A stretch of DNA of 52,364 nucleotides from Pseudomonas sp. IPO3778 (GTDB lineage Bacteria > Pseudomonadota > Gammaproteobacteria > Pseudomonadales > Pseudomonadaceae), in NCBI RefSeq assembly GCF_013386825.1, contig NZ_JACARC010000016.1, forward strand, positions 1-52,364, written 5' to 3'. Positions 41,359 to 51,062 of the stretch are shown here, piece after piece (position 1 is the first letter of the stretch; each line of letters begins with the position of its first letter). The position numbers were made by a program, and so were the translations under genes. Under the pieces are notes generated by a model. It was not told the origin of the DNA. It ran no database searches and saw nothing but the letters and a program-made list of their open reading frames with translations.

Positions 41359-43683
41359 GTGGTACCGCACCCGATGGATATCAAGTTCGCCCACCGCTTG
41401 TCTTATAAACAAGCCAGACTGACAGTGCTGGTCGGATTCGTCTTGGGAACCTTGCTCAGCCTGATTCAGATCGGGATTGATTATGCCAGCGAAGACGCTT
41501 CCATCAACCGTGAAATACGCGCGCTGATTGAAATCAGTCATAACCCGGCTTCGCGCATCGCCTATAACATCGACGCCGAGCTGGCTCAGGAACTGACCCT
41601 GGGCCTGCTGCACTCCCCTGCCATTACCCGCGCACAATTGGTCGACAACAACGGTTTGGTGCTGGCCGACGTCAATCGCCCCCGCAAGGAAAGCCCCTAC
41701 CGCCCCATCAGCGACTTTCTGTTTGGCGCCAACCGCCAATTCGAAGACCGGCTGTTCCTCGCCCACATGCCCAATGACGCCCTCGGCGTACTGCGCCTGG
41801 AGGTTGACCCCTACGCGTTCGGCAGCCGTTTCCTGCGCCGCGCCGAAATCACCTTGCTCAACGGTTTCGCCCGCAGCCTGATCCTCATCGGGATCCTGTT
41901 GGCGCTGTTCTACGTGATGCTGACCAAGCCGCTGGTGGGCATTATTCGCGAGCTGAGCTCCCGCAAGCATGAGCGCCTGGACTGCCCGCCGGGACACGAA
42001 CACGACGAGATCGGCGTGCTGGTCAACGTGGCGAACCAGCAGTTTGAAAACATGGAGACCGAAATCCAGCAACGCCGGCACGCCGAAAATCGCCTGACGG
42101 AATACCTCGGGCAACTGGAAGACATCGTTTCCGCGCGTACCACCGAACTCAAGGCCATCAACCAGCGCCTGACCCTGTCGAACGACGAACTGGAAGCGGC
42201 GAAGATGACGGCCTTGGGCATGGCTCAGGCACGGGCCGCCTTCCTGGCCAACATGAGCCACGAAATCCGTACCCCCCTCAACGGATTGCTGGGGATGATC
42301 GCCCTCTCCCTCGACAGCCCGCTGAATGCCGAGCAGCGCCAGCAGCTGTCGATCGCCCATGACTCGGGCAAAGTGCTGGTAGAGCTGCTCAACGATATCC
42401 TCGACCTGTCCAAGTTCGACGCCGGTCAGTTGGAGCTGGAAAGCATCCCGTTCGACCTCGGCTCGCTGGTGGAAGACACCGCCAACCTGCTCTCGCAAAA
42501 CGCCGCCCCCAGTGTCGAGTTGACGTGCCTGATCGACCCGCTGTTTCCCGCCCAGGTACTGGGCGACCCGACACGGGTACGGCAGATTGTCAGCAATTTG
42601 CTGTCCAACGCCCTCAAGTTCACCCGTTTTGGCCGGGTGGACGTGCGCCTCAGCGCGCAGGCCGGCAGGGTCAGGATCGAGGTGTGTGATACCGGTATCG
42701 GCATCGCCCAGGACGCTCAGGTCAAGATTTTCCAGCCGTTCACCCAAGCGGGTGCGGGCATCACCCGCCAGTTTGGCGGGACCGGCCTGGGCCTGGCGCT
42801 GACCCACAACCTGTGCGAAGCCATGAAGGGACGTCTGAGCATCAGCTCCGAGGCAGGCTTTGGCAGCCAGTTCTGCGCAGACCTGCCACTGCCCACGCAT
42901 CTGCCGGCTGTGCGCCTGGCGCCGTTGGCCGGGGACGTGATTGCGATCACCAGCACCAGCAGTGGCCTGGCGGAACTGCTCACCAGCCTGTTGCCGAGTT
43001 GGAGCCTGGCGCCGCGCTGCTACTCCATCGACGATGACTTGAGCGGGCAGAACCCTGACCTGCTGATCACCGACTGCCCCGAATGCCTGTTTCGCCTGCG
43101 CCCGGGGATCACCGCACCGATCCTGGTGGTGACCGCCTACGGCAACTTCATGCCCAGCGAAGAAGTCGCGGCCCTGGCACCCCTGCAGCAACAGGCCCGG
43201 CCCCTGAGCCGCACGGCGCTGTATCAGATTCTGCAACGCAACTTGCGCACCGATCCAGACGTGGTCCTCGACCTGACTCAACTGGAAACCGGCCCACTCG
43301 CTCACCGGGCGCGCATCCTGCTGGTGGAAGACAATCCGGTCAATCAGTTGGTGGCCAAGGGCATGCTCGGCAAGCTCGGGTGCGAGGTGATCGTCGCCGC
43401 CCACGGTGGTGAAGCCCTCAAGCGGCTGGAAGAACAGAGCTTCGACATGGTGTTGATGGACTGCAACATGCCGGTGATGGATGGCTATGAAGCCAGCCGG
43501 CAGATCCGTCGCAGCGGGCGCTGGCCGGAACTGCCGATTGTCGCCTTGACTGCCAATGCCATGTCGGAGGAGCGCGAGCGCTGCCGGGCGGCAGGCATGA
43601 ATGATTACCTGGCCAAGCCGTTTCGCCGTGAAGAGCTCAAGACCCTGCTCGACCTGTGGGTGCCGACTACGACAAGTCTTTGA
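41359..43683 (+). CDS. sagS: Hybrid sensor histidine kinase SagS
   Basis: A 774-residue membrane sensor. Membrane helices at about 23-43 and 174-190 flank a periplasmic domain. A HAMP-like and coiled region follows, then HisKA with His301 (NMSHEIRTPLNG), the ATPase domain (LLSNALKFTRF, DTGIGIA, GTGLGLAL), and a C-terminal receiver with Asp701 (LMDCNMPVMDGYE). No Hpt domain, so it needs an outside phosphotransfer protein; in P. aeruginosa SagS uses HptB and steers surface attachment. The name rests on this layout and on ospR-gpx-msrB following, as around PA2824. Start GTG 41359 behind aaaggaaac; ATG 41374 is possible. Its last 17 bases overlap ospR. Confidence 0.88.
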   Translation: MVPHPMDIKFAHRLSYKQARLTVLVGFVLGTLLSLIQIGIDYASEDASINREIRALIEISHNPASRIAYNIDAELAQELTLGLLHSPAITRAQLVDNNGLVLADVNRPRKESPYRPISDFLFGANRQFEDRLFLAHMPNDALGVLRLEVDPYAFGSRFLRRAEITLLNGFARSLILIGILLALFYVMLTKPLVGIIRELSSRKHERLDCPPGHEHDEIGVLVNVANQQFENMETEIQQRRHAENRLTEYLGQLEDIVSARTTELKAINQRLTLSNDELEAAKMTALGMAQARAAFLANMSHEIRTPLNGLLGMIALSLDSPLNAEQRQQLSIAHDSGKVLVELLNDILDLSKFDAGQLELESIPFDLGSLVEDTANLLSQNAAPSVELTCLIDPLFPAQVLGDPTRVRQIVSNLLSNALKFTRFGRVDVRLSAQAGRVRIEVCDTGIGIAQDAQVKIFQPFTQAGAGITRQFGGTGLGLALTHNLCEAMKGRLSISSEAGFGSQFCADLPLPTHLPAVRLAPLAGDVIAITSTSSGLAELLTSLLPSWSLAPRCYSIDDDLSGQNPDLLITDCPECLFRLRPGITAPILVVTAYGNFMPSEEVAALAPLQQQARPLSRTALYQILQRNLRTDPDVVLDLTQLETGPLAHRARILLVEDNPVNQLVAKGMLGKLGCEVIVAAHGGEALKRLEEQSFDMVLMDCNMPVMDGYEASRQIRRSGRWPELPIVALTANAMSEERERCRAAGMNDYLAKPFRREELKTLLDLWVPTTTSL

Positions 43684-44115
43684 TTTGCCGCAACAGCTGA
43701 TCCAGGCCGTCACGCAAGGCATCGGCCTGGTTCAGATCAACCCCGCTGTCACACAACAGCCGCGCCTTCAGCGGTAGCACCCGGGCACGCAACTGCTGGC
43801 CCCCGGCCGTCAGGCTCAGGTGCATTTCACGCTCATCCAGTGCACTGCGCTGACGCCTGACCAGGGCGAGTTGCTCCAGGCGCTTGAGCAACGGCGTCAG
43901 CGTGCCGGAATCCAGCAACAACCGCTCGCCCAAGGCCTTGACCGTGGGCTGTGGCAAGGCTGCATCCTGCCACTCCCACAACACCAGCATCACCAGGTAT
44001 TGCGGGTACGTCAGGCCCAACTGATCGAGCATTGGCTTGTAGGCCCGGGTCACCGCGCGAGAGGCGGCGTAGAGCTTGAAGCACAGTTGGTCGTCGAGGG
44101 CCAGGGACAGGTCGG

Positions 44116-44119
<4 letters not shown>
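43667..44119 (-). CDS. ospR: Redox-sensing MarR-family repressor OspR (OhrR type)
   Basis: A 150-residue winged-helix regulator. The sensing Cys13 is in [14 protein letters not shown] and a second Cys123 is in ARLLCDSG; the 110-residue spacing equals that of Cys24 and Cys134 in P. aeruginosa OspR. HTH around [27 protein letters not shown] and the wing with [13 protein letters not shown]. Oxidation of the Cys should release DNA. Its start overlaps the glutathione peroxidase stop by four bases, and two candidate operators precede that operon. It converges on sagS. Confidence 0.92.
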
Positions 44120-44601
<482 letters not shown>

Positions 44602-44644
44602 GGCAATGCCTCGAAAGAGATAGGAAGAACCGAAAGATAGTAGG

Positions 44645-44670
44645 CAATTCAATTGTGTGCAATTTAATTA
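44645..44670. promoter_or_regulatory. ospR: Two OhrR/OspR-like operator boxes
   Basis: CAATT-C-AATTG (44645-44655, perfect) and CAATT-T-AATTA (44660-44670, one end base off) match the ACAATT-N-AATTGT pattern of OhrR operators. Their centres are 15 bases apart. On the minus strand TACTAT just after the first box is a fitting -10, so bound OspR would block the gpx-ospR promoter. Confidence 0.65.
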
Positions 44671-44733
44671 CCCGGACTTATACCTCGATATAACAGCCCC
44701 GGCGGGCGCAAAGGCCCGCAGGAGGTCCAGGGT

Positions 44734-45126
44734 TTAGCGTGGCACCAGGTCCAGGCACACCGAATTGATGCAATAACGCAAACCGGTCGGCGGCGGACCG
44801 TCCGGGAACACGTGCCCCAGGTGCGCATCACACTTGGCGCAGGTGACTTCAGTGCGGACCATGCCGTGGCTGATATCCCGAATCTCGACCATCGCCTGCT
44901 CGGCAATCGGCGCGTAGAAGCTGGGCCAGCCGCAGCCGGAGTCAAACTTGGCGTTCGAATCGAACAGCGGCTCATTGCAGCAGATGCAGTGGTAGACGCC
45001 ATCGGTCTTGGTGCCGTTGTACTTGCCGCTGAACGGTCGTTCGGTGCCCTTGAGGCGGCACACGTTGTACTGCTCCGGATCGAGCATGGCCTTCCATTCA
45101 TCAACGGTTTTCTGCAACTTTTCCAT
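44734..45126 (-). CDS. msrB: Peptide-methionine (R)-S-oxide reductase MsrB
   Basis: A 130-residue enzyme. Two zinc CXXC motifs (CICC near 46-49 and CAKC near 95-98), the substrate pocket [28 protein letters not shown] with the catalytic Cys, and VCLDL at the end. It repairs Met-R-sulfoxide in proteins. Start ATG 45126; the in-frame ATG at 45237 gives no family residues. With gpx-ospR next to it and msrC about 4 kb away, this is a thiol-peroxide repair neighbourhood. Confidence 0.95.
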   Translation of the reverse strand: MEKLQKTVDEWKAMLDPEQYNVCRLKGTERPFSGKYNGTKTDGVYHCICCNEPLFDSNAKFDSGCGWPSFYAPIAEQAMVEIRDISHGMVRTEVTCAKCDAHLGHVFPDGPPPTGLRYCINSVCLDLVPR

Positions 45127-45328
45127 CGGTACACCTCGGCAACTGAAAAAGCCTGATCTGTGTCTTTTCCATGGATCAGGCGGCACGTATGATTGCGCCT
45201 CGTCAAAGCGCCAGTCTGGCACCCGCGTTACCGGCATTCAAACGTATTTATGGGTCAGGCCAACGCAGGATTCTCAGCACGGTAGTCTTCACACCGTCTG
45301 GATCGTTCATTTTCAGGATCACATCGCC

Positions 45329-46540
45329 ATGCAGGTCAGCAAATCGAACAAGCTCGCCAACGTCTGCTACGACATTCGCGGCCCGGTGCTCAAGCACGCC
45401 AAACGCCTGGAAGAGGAAGGCCATCGCATCCTCAAGCTGAACATTGGCAACCCGGCCCCCTTTGGTTTCGAAGCGCCGGAAGAAATCCTCCAGGACGTGA
45501 TCCGCAACCTGCCCACTGCCCAAGGCTACAGCGACTCCAAGGGCCTGTTCAGTGCCCGCAAGGCCGTCATGCAGTACTACCAGCAAAAGCAGGTTGAAGG
45601 TGTCGGCATCGAAGACATCTACCTGGGCAACGGCGTGTCCGAACTGATCGTGATGTCCATGCAGGCCCTGCTCAACAACGGCGACGAAGTGCTGGTGCCG
45701 GCCCCTGACTACCCGCTGTGGACCGCCGCCGTAACACTGGCCGGTGGCCATCCGGTGCATTACCTGTGTGACGAGGGCGCCGACTGGTTCCCGGACCTGG
45801 CCGACATCAAGGCCAAGATCACGCCGAACACCAAGGCCCTGGTGATCATCAACCCGAACAACCCCACCGGCGCCGTCTATTCCAAGGAAGTGTTGCTGGG
45901 CATGCTCGAACTGGCCCGCCAGCACAACCTGGTGGTGTTCTCCGACGAGATCTACGACAAGATTCTGTACGACGACGCGGTGCACATCTGCACCGCCTCC
46001 CTGGCCCCGGACCTGTTGTGCCTGACCTTCAACGGCCTGTCGAAATCCTACCGGGTGGCGGGTTTCCGTTCCGGCTGGATCGCGATTTCCGGGCCCAAGC
46101 ACAATGCCCAGAGCTATATCGAAGGCATCGACATGCTGGCCAACATGCGCCTGTGTGCCAACGTGCCGAGCCAGCACGCGATCCAGACCGCGCTGGGCGG
46201 CTACCAGAGCATCAACGACCTGGTACTGCCGCAAGGCCGCCTGCTGGAGCAGCGCAACCGCACCTGGGAGCTGCTGAACGCGATTCCGGGTGTCAGCTGC
46301 GTCAAGCCCATGGGCGCGCTGTATGCCTTCCCGCGCATCGACCCGAAAGTGTGCCCGATCTTCAACGACGAGAAGTTCGTACTCGACCTGCTGCTGTCGG
46401 AAAAGCTGCTGGTGGTCCAGGGTACGGCGTTCAACTGGCCGTGGCCGGATCACTTCCGGGTGGTCACCCTGCCGCGGGTGGATGACCTGGAGATGGCCAT
46501 CGGTCGTATCGGTAACTTCCTGAAGTCCTATCGCCAGTAA
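45329..46540 (+). CDS. alaA: PLP-dependent aminotransferase, AlaA type
   Basis: A 403-residue fold-type I aminotransferase, probably glutamate-pyruvate (alanine) aminotransferase. N-terminal MQVSKSNKLANVCYDIRGPV, then KLNIGNPAPFGF, IINPNNPTGAVYS, FSDEIYDKILYD, and the PLP lysine in FNGLSKSYRVAGFRSGW. These match E. coli AlaA. Start ATG 45329 has AGGA nine bases upstream; earlier in-frame starts are antisense to msrB. Divergent from msrB, with about 200 bases for both promoters. Confidence 0.93.
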   Translation: MQVSKSNKLANVCYDIRGPVLKHAKRLEEEGHRILKLNIGNPAPFGFEAPEEILQDVIRNLPTAQGYSDSKGLFSARKAVMQYYQQKQVEGVGIEDIYLGNGVSELIVMSMQALLNNGDEVLVPAPDYPLWTAAVTLAGGHPVHYLCDEGADWFPDLADIKAKITPNTKALVIINPNNPTGAVYSKEVLLGMLELARQHNLVVFSDEIYDKILYDDAVHICTASLAPDLLCLTFNGLSKSYRVAGFRSGWIAISGPKHNAQSYIEGIDMLANMRLCANVPSQHAIQTALGGYQSINDLVLPQGRLLEQRNRTWELLNAIPGVSCVKPMGALYAFPRIDPKVCPIFNDEKFVLDLLLSEKLLVVQGTAFNWPWPDHFRVVTLPRVDDLEMAIGRIGNFLKSYRQ

Positions 46541-46854
46541 TGGACATTGCGCTGTACGGCCCGCCAGCGGTCGTACAGCGATTATCTGGCAACACTTCTT
46601 TGCCCTGCGCGGGCCGCTTTCGCTTTTACGCTCACCGGCTCCCCCCTGGCTCGGGCACCACCCTATAATTACAGGGCCGCAAGGTCATGGAGCGGGACTC
46701 TCGAGCCATCCCAAGCCTCGGAAATTCCCTTCAAGGCTCTACATTCAGGCTGTAGGACACAGTTTGAAATAGTCCCTCGGTTGAATAGCCCCATGCCGCA
46801 CCTTATATACCCCGCAGTACGCGACATATTAAGCATGAGGAGAATTCTACAACC
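46541..46854. other. 314-base gap between alaA and htpX
   Basis: It starts with a hairpin CGCTGTACG (46550-46558) / CGTACAGCG (46572-46580) without a U-tract, possibly a weak terminator. TTGAAT (46781-46786) and TTATAT (46803-46808), 16 bases apart, are a reasonable htpX promoter. CCCCAT at 46789 recalls a heat-shock -10, but no -35 is at the right distance. No gene seen. Confidence 0.45.
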
Positions 46855-47742
46855 ATGATGCGCATTCTGCTGTTCTTGGCCACTAACCTGGCGGTGGTGC
46901 TGATTGCCAGCATCACGCTGAGCCTGTTCGGCTTCAATGGGATCATGGCGGCCAACGGGGTTGATCTGAACCTCAATCAGCTGCTGATCTTCTGTGCAGT
47001 CTTTGGTTTTGCCGGTTCGATTTTCTCGCTGTTCATCTCCAAGTGGATGGCGAAGATGAGCACCAGCACCCAGATCATCACCCAGCCACGCACCCGGCAT
47101 GAGCAATGGCTGCTGCAAACCGTCGAGCAATTGTCCCGCGAAGCCGGGATCAAGATGCCCGAAGTCGGGATTTTCCCGGCCTATGAAGCCAACGCCTTCG
47201 CCACCGGCTGGAACAAGAACGACGCGCTGGTAGCCGTCAGTCAGGGCTTGCTGGAGCGGTTCTCGCCCGACGAGATCAAGGCAGTGCTGGCCCACGAGAT
47301 CGGCCACGTGGCCAACGGTGACATGGTGACCCTGGCTCTGGTGCAGGGCGTGGTGAACACCTTTGTGATGTTCTTTGCACGGATCATCGGCAACTTCGTT
47401 GACAAGGTGATCTTCAAGAACGAACAGGGCCAAGGCATGGCCTACTACGTGGCGACCATCTTCGCCGAACTGGTGCTGGGCTTCCTCGCCAGCTCGATCG
47501 TGATGTGGTTCTCGCGCAAACGGGAGTTCCGCGCAGACGAAGCCGGCGCACGCCTGGCCGGTACCGGCGCAATGATCAGCGCCCTGCAACACCTGCGCTC
47601 CGAACAGGGCTTGCCGGTGCACATGCCGAACACCCTGACGGCCTTTGGCATCAACGGTGGCATCAAGCAGGGCATGGCTCGCCTGTTCATGAGCCACCCA
47701 CCGCTGGAAGAGCGGATTGACGCGCTGCGTCGTCGCGGCTGA
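46855..47742 (+). CDS. htpX: Protease HtpX (M48 zinc endopeptidase)
   Basis: A 295-residue inner-membrane protease for misfolded membrane proteins. Two N-terminal helices ([21 protein letters not shown] and [20 protein letters not shown]), the zinc motif HEIGH at 147-151, two more hydrophobic helices, then [13 protein letters not shown] with the third zinc ligand Glu. Start ATG 46855 or the next ATG 46858, behind gaggagaattc. Normally induced by membrane stress or heat. Confidence 0.96.
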   Translation: MMRILLFLATNLAVVLIASITLSLFGFNGIMAANGVDLNLNQLLIFCAVFGFAGSIFSLFISKWMAKMSTSTQIITQPRTRHEQWLLQTVEQLSREAGIKMPEVGIFPAYEANAFATGWNKNDALVAVSQGLLERFSPDEIKAVLAHEIGHVANGDMVTLALVQGVVNTFVMFFARIIGNFVDKVIFKNEQGQGMAYYVATIFAELVLGFLASSIVMWFSRKREFRADEAGARLAGTGAMISALQHLRSEQGLPVHMPNTLTAFGINGGIKQGMARLFMSHPPLEERIDALRRRG

Positions 47743-47750
47743 TAGCGACT

Positions 47751-47781
47751 AAAAAAGGGGCGATTCAATCGCCCCTTTTTT
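47751..47781. terminator. Bidirectional terminator between htpX and tpm
   Basis: A6 GGGGCGA (47751-47763) pairs with TCGCCCC T6 (47769-47781) around a five-base loop, giving a perfect 13-bp stem. It serves both convergent genes. Confidence 0.92.
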
Positions 47782-47792
47782 GTGGCCGCGAT

Positions 47793-48449
47793 TCAGCCCC
47801 AGGCCAACCGGTAAACCCGCTCGTCCAGGCGTGTGACACCGTCCTGAACAAACTTCCAGCTTTCCCCAAGAATGTCCTGTTCCTCCAGTACATCCAGGCG
47901 CCAGTGCGGGCCCAGTAGCCACTTCACTTCCTCGTCGCTCACCGCAAACGGCGGGCCAGCCTTCTGCGTCTGTTCATAATCGAGGGTGACCAACAAGCCA
48001 CGACTGCCTCTCGTCAGGATCCGGTTCAAGTGCGCGGCATACTGCTCCCGCATCAACGGCGGCAAGGCAATCAACGCCGCACGGTCGTAAAGCGCCGCGC
48101 CGCCAGCCACCGCGTCGGCATCCAGCGCGAAGAAATCCCCACACCACACCTCGATGGCGCCTGCCTGAAACACCTTGAATGCACCTCGCTGACGGATCTG
48201 AGGCGTCAGTTCCTGCTCGCTGAAGAACTCTTCAACGGCCTTTTCCGACAGTTCAACCCCCATCACCCGATGCCCTACACTCGCCAGCCATACCAGGTCC
48301 AGGCTCTTGCCGCACAACGGCACCAGCACCTGCGCCCCGCTCGCCACACCCAGGCCGGGCCAATGCCGCAGCAGGTAAGGGTTCACCTCAGGCAGATGGA
48401 AGCCCGTCTGATTACGCGCCCAACGCTCATGCCAAAATCCAGGCTCCAT
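47793..48449 (-). CDS. tpm: Thiopurine S-methyltransferase
   Basis: A 218-residue SAM-dependent methyltransferase of normal TPMT length. Motifs: [19 protein letters not shown] at the start, [31 protein letters not shown] as the SAM-binding motif, and WCGDFFAL and [11 protein letters not shown] further on. In Pseudomonas the enzyme methylates selenium and tellurium oxyanions as well as thiopurines. Start ATG 48449. Divergent from the ygiD-type gene across a repeat-rich gap. Confidence 0.95.
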   Translation of the reverse strand: MEPGFWHERWARNQTGFHLPEVNPYLLRHWPGLGVASGAQVLVPLCGKSLDLVWLASVGHRVMGVELSEKAVEEFFSEQELTPQIRQRGAFKVFQAGAIEVWCGDFFALDADAVAGGAALYDRAALIALPPLMREQYAAHLNRILTRGSRGLLVTLDYEQTQKAGPPFAVSDEEVKWLLGPHWRLDVLEEQDILGESWKFVQDGVTRLDERVYRLAWG

Positions 48450-48464
48450 AATTCACCCTAAAAA

Positions 48465-48512
48465 TTAGATCAAATAGCGCTAAAACTTATATTAGATTTA
48501 GATCAATGATCT
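48465..48512. promoter_or_regulatory. Repeated TTAGATCAA boxes and palindrome between tpm and the dioxygenase
   Basis: TTAGATCAA occurs at 48465-48473 and 48498-48506, 33 bases apart. The second runs into the perfect 13-bp palindrome AGATCA-A-TGATCT (48500-48512). The gap is AT-rich and serves both divergent genes; the binding protein is unknown. Confidence 0.45.
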
Positions 48513-48551
48513 GATTGAAGATGGTCCCATCTTAACCCTCAGGACTCGATC

Positions 48552-49319
48552 ATGCTCCCCAGCCTGTTTATCTCCCACGGTTCGCCCATGCTCGCCCTGC
48601 AACCCGGCGCCAGCGGCCCGGCACTCAAGCGCCTGGCCGCCGAGCTGCCACGGCCCAAAGCCATTGTGGTGGTCTCGGCACACTGGGAAAGCCAGGGTTT
48701 ACTCGTGACGGGCAGCGCCGCACCCGAGACCTGGCACGACTTCGGCGGCTTCCCGCGCGAACTGTTTGCAGTGCAGTACCCGGCGCCGGGCGACCCGCAA
48801 CTGGCCGCTCACATTGTGCAATTGCTCAAGGCTGATGGCCTGGAGGCACGCATTGATGACCAGCGCCCCTTCGACCATGGCACCTGGGTGCCTCTGTCAC
48901 TGATGTACCCGGCCGCTGATATTCCGGTGGTACAAGTATCGCTGCCAAGCCGCATGGGCCCTGCCCTGCAAACCCGTGTCGGCCACGCACTGGCGAGCCT
49001 GCGGGAGCAACGCGTGCTGCTGATCGGTTCCGGCAGCATCACCCATAACCTCGGGGAACTGGACTGGCACGCCGGGCCGGAGAGCATCGAGCCCTGGGCC
49101 CGGGATTTTCGCGATTGGATGGTCAGCAAACTGGCCGACAACGACGAAGCGGCCCTGCATGACTATCGCCGCCAGGCACCTCATGCCGTGCGCAGCCATC
49201 CCAGCGACGAGCATTTGCTGCCGCTGTATTTCGCCCGGGGCGCCGGTGGTGAGTTCAGCGCCGCCCACCAAGGCTTCACGCTGGGCGCGCTGGGCATGGA
49301 TATCTATCGTTTCGCTTGA
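48552..49319 (+). CDS. ygiD: DODA-type extradiol ring-cleavage dioxygenase (YgiD-like)
   Basis: A 255-residue non-haem metal dioxygenase of the class III extradiol / 4,5-DOPA dioxygenase family. Probable metal ligands are in SLFISHGSPML (His9), VVSAHWES, and the catalytic DHGTWVPL; a late H is in HPSDEHLLPLYFARGAG. The substrate in bacteria is uncertain. Start ATG 48552, after cctcaggactcgatc. A bidirectional terminator follows. Confidence 0.93.
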   Translation: MLPSLFISHGSPMLALQPGASGPALKRLAAELPRPKAIVVVSAHWESQGLLVTGSAAPETWHDFGGFPRELFAVQYPAPGDPQLAAHIVQLLKADGLEARIDDQRPFDHGTWVPLSLMYPAADIPVVQVSLPSRMGPALQTRVGHALASLREQRVLLIGSGSITHNLGELDWHAGPESIEPWARDFRDWMVSKLADNDEAALHDYRRQAPHAVRSHPSDEHLLPLYFARGAGGEFSAAHQGFTLGALGMDIYRFA

Positions 49320-49329
49320 TCACAGGCAA

Positions 49330-49360
49330 AAAAAATCCCCGAACCAGTCGGGGATTTTTT
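49330..49360. terminator. Bidirectional terminator between ygiD and deaD
   Basis: Perfect 12-bp stem A6-TCCCCG (49330-49341) and CGGGGA-T6 (49349-49360), seven-base loop, between convergent genes. Confidence 0.92.
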
Positions 49361-49388
49361 ATGTTCGATCAATCAGCCCAGGGGCGGA

Positions 49389-51062
49389 TCAATCTTCGCG
49401 GTAGCGACGCAGCTTCAACTGCTTACCGGCAACGCGAGTGTCCTTCAGCTTGGTCAGGAGTTTCTCCAGACCATCTTCCGGCAGCTCCACCAGGGAGAAG
49501 CTGTCACGCACCTGGATGCGACCGATCGCTTCACGTGCCAGGCCACCCTCGTTGAGGATAGCGCCCAGCAGGTTCTTGGCAGCGATGCCATCACGCGCGC
49601 CCAGCGCGGTACGGCAGCGGGCACGGCCTTCAGCCAATGGAACCGGAGCACGACGCTCACGATCACCACGGTCCGGACGGTCACCGGTACGCTCTGGACG
49701 ATCACCGCGCGGGGCGTTGTTCGGTACCAGTGGGCGTTCTTTCTCGATGGCAGCCAAGGTCAGGGCCTGACCGTTGGTCGCCTTGCGCAGCAGGGCTGCA
49801 GCCAGGGCACGCGGGGTGCAACCGATATCGGCAGTCAGGCGGTCCAGCAGATCACCGTGGGTCGATTCAGCGTCAGCCACCAGCGGCGACAGGCTGTTGG
49901 TCAGTTTCTTGATGCGGGCATCGAGAACGGCCTGGGCATCCGGCAGGCGGACTTCGGCAACTTTCTGACCGGTTACACGCTCGATCACTTGCAGCATGCG
50001 GCGCTCACGTGGAGTCACCAGCAGCAGTGCACGACCTTCGCGGCCCGCACGGCCGGTACGGCCGATACGGTGAACGTAGGACTCTGGATCGTAAGGCATG
50101 TCAACGTTGAACACGTGGGTGATACGTGGAACGTCGAGGCCACGGGCAGCAACGTCGGTCGCCACAACGATGTCCAGACGGCCATCCTTGAGGGAGTCGA
50201 TGACGCGCTCACGTTGGTTCTGGGCAATGTCACCGTTCAGCGCAGCGGCTTTGTAGCCTTTGGCTTCCAGGGCACTGGCCAGGTCCAGGGTCGCTTGCTT
50301 GGTGCGCACGAACATGATCAGGGCGTCGAAGTCTTCGACTTCCAGCAGGCTCAATACAGCCGAGGTCTTCTGGTCAGCGTGAACCAACAGGTGAGCCTGT
50401 TCGATCGCGGTAACGGTCTGAGTCTTGGTCTGGATTTTCACGTGTTGCGGATCGCGCAGGTGGCGTTCGGCAATGGCACGGATCGACTGTGGCAGGGTAG
50501 CCGAGAACAGTACGGTCTGACGGGTGGCTGGCAGTGCCTTGAAGATGACTTCCAGGTCGTCCATGAAGCCCAGCTTGAGCATTTCGTCAGCTTCGTCCAG
50601 AACCAGGTGGTTCACGGTCGACAGGACTTTTTCGTCGCGACGCAGGTGGTCGCACAGACGGCCCGGCGTGGCGACAACGATCTGTGCGCCGTTACGGATT
50701 GCTTTCAGTTGTGGGCCCATAGGCGCGCCGCCGTAAACGGCCACAACGGTAACGCCCGGCATTTGCTTGGCGTAGGTTTCGAAAGCGGTTGCTACTTGCA
50801 GCGCCAACTCACGGGTTGGCGCCAGGATCAGGGCTTGCGGCTCGCGCTTGGCAGGATCGATGCAGTGCAGGATTGGCAGGGCGAACGCGGCGGTTTTACC
50901 GGTACCGGTTTGCGCTTGGCCAATCATGTCTTGGCCGGCCATGATGATCGGGATCGATTGCTGCTGAATAGCCGAAGGTTCTTCGTAGCCAGTCGCGATG
51001 ACGGCAGCAAGAATATTCGGGTTAAGATTAAAAGCGGCGAAGCCGCCGGTTTCCTGGGTCAT
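49389..51062 (-). CDS. deaD: DEAD-box ATP-dependent RNA helicase DeaD/CsdA
   Basis: A 557-residue helicase. Q motif region GYEEPSAIQQQSIP, Walker A AQTGTGKT, PTRELALQVA, DEAD in VLDEADEML, SAT in FSATLP, and HRIGRTGRAGREGRA. After the core, a charged Arg/Asp linker (GDRPERTGDRPDRGDRERR) leads to a DbpA-like RNA-binding domain at the C terminus (ALGARDGIAAKNLLGAILNEGG). It remodels RNA during ribosome assembly and cold adaptation. Start ATG 51062 reads MTQETGGF, behind agagg; the ATG at 51113 lacks a ribosome site. The start codon lies in a hairpin, and the leader is long. Confidence 0.95.
   Translation of the reverse strand: MTQETGGFAAFNLNPNILAAVIATGYEEPSAIQQQSIPIIMAGQDMIGQAQTGTGKTAAFALPILHCIDPAKREPQALILAPTRELALQVATAFETYAKQMPGVTVVAVYGGAPMGPQLKAIRNGAQIVVATPGRLCDHLRRDEKVLSTVNHLVLDEADEMLKLGFMDDLEVIFKALPATRQTVLFSATLPQSIRAIAERHLRDPQHVKIQTKTQTVTAIEQAHLLVHADQKTSAVLSLLEVEDFDALIMFVRTKQATLDLASALEAKGYKAAALNGDIAQNQRERVIDSLKDGRLDIVVATDVAARGLDVPRITHVFNVDMPYDPESYVHRIGRTGRAGREGRALLLVTPRERRMLQVIERVTGQKVAEVRLPDAQAVLDARIKKLTNSLSPLVADAESTHGDLLDRLTADIGCTPRALAAALLRKATNGQALTLAAIEKERPLVPNNAPRGDRPERTGDRPDRGDRERRAPVPLAEGRARCRTALGARDGIAAKNLLGAILNEGGLAREAIGRIQVRDSFSLVELPEDGLEKLLTKLKDTRVAGKQLKLRRYRED

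Noticed and set aside
41329..43722. 797-codon open frame on the minus strand opposite sagS
   Set aside because: It is a shadow of the high-GC kinase gene. The plus-strand frame has complete kinase and receiver motifs; the minus frame has none and is rich in Gln, His and Val.
46764..46794. Heat-shock sigma-32 promoter TTGAAA ... CCCCAT before htpX
   Set aside because: The spacing is 19 bases, longer than the usual 11-16. The TTGAAT / TTATAT pair nearby is a better promoter.
46547..46858. 103-codon frame just before htpX as a real gene
   Set aside because: No ribosome site, no recognisable motif, composition unlike coding DNA here, and it crosses the likely htpX promoter.
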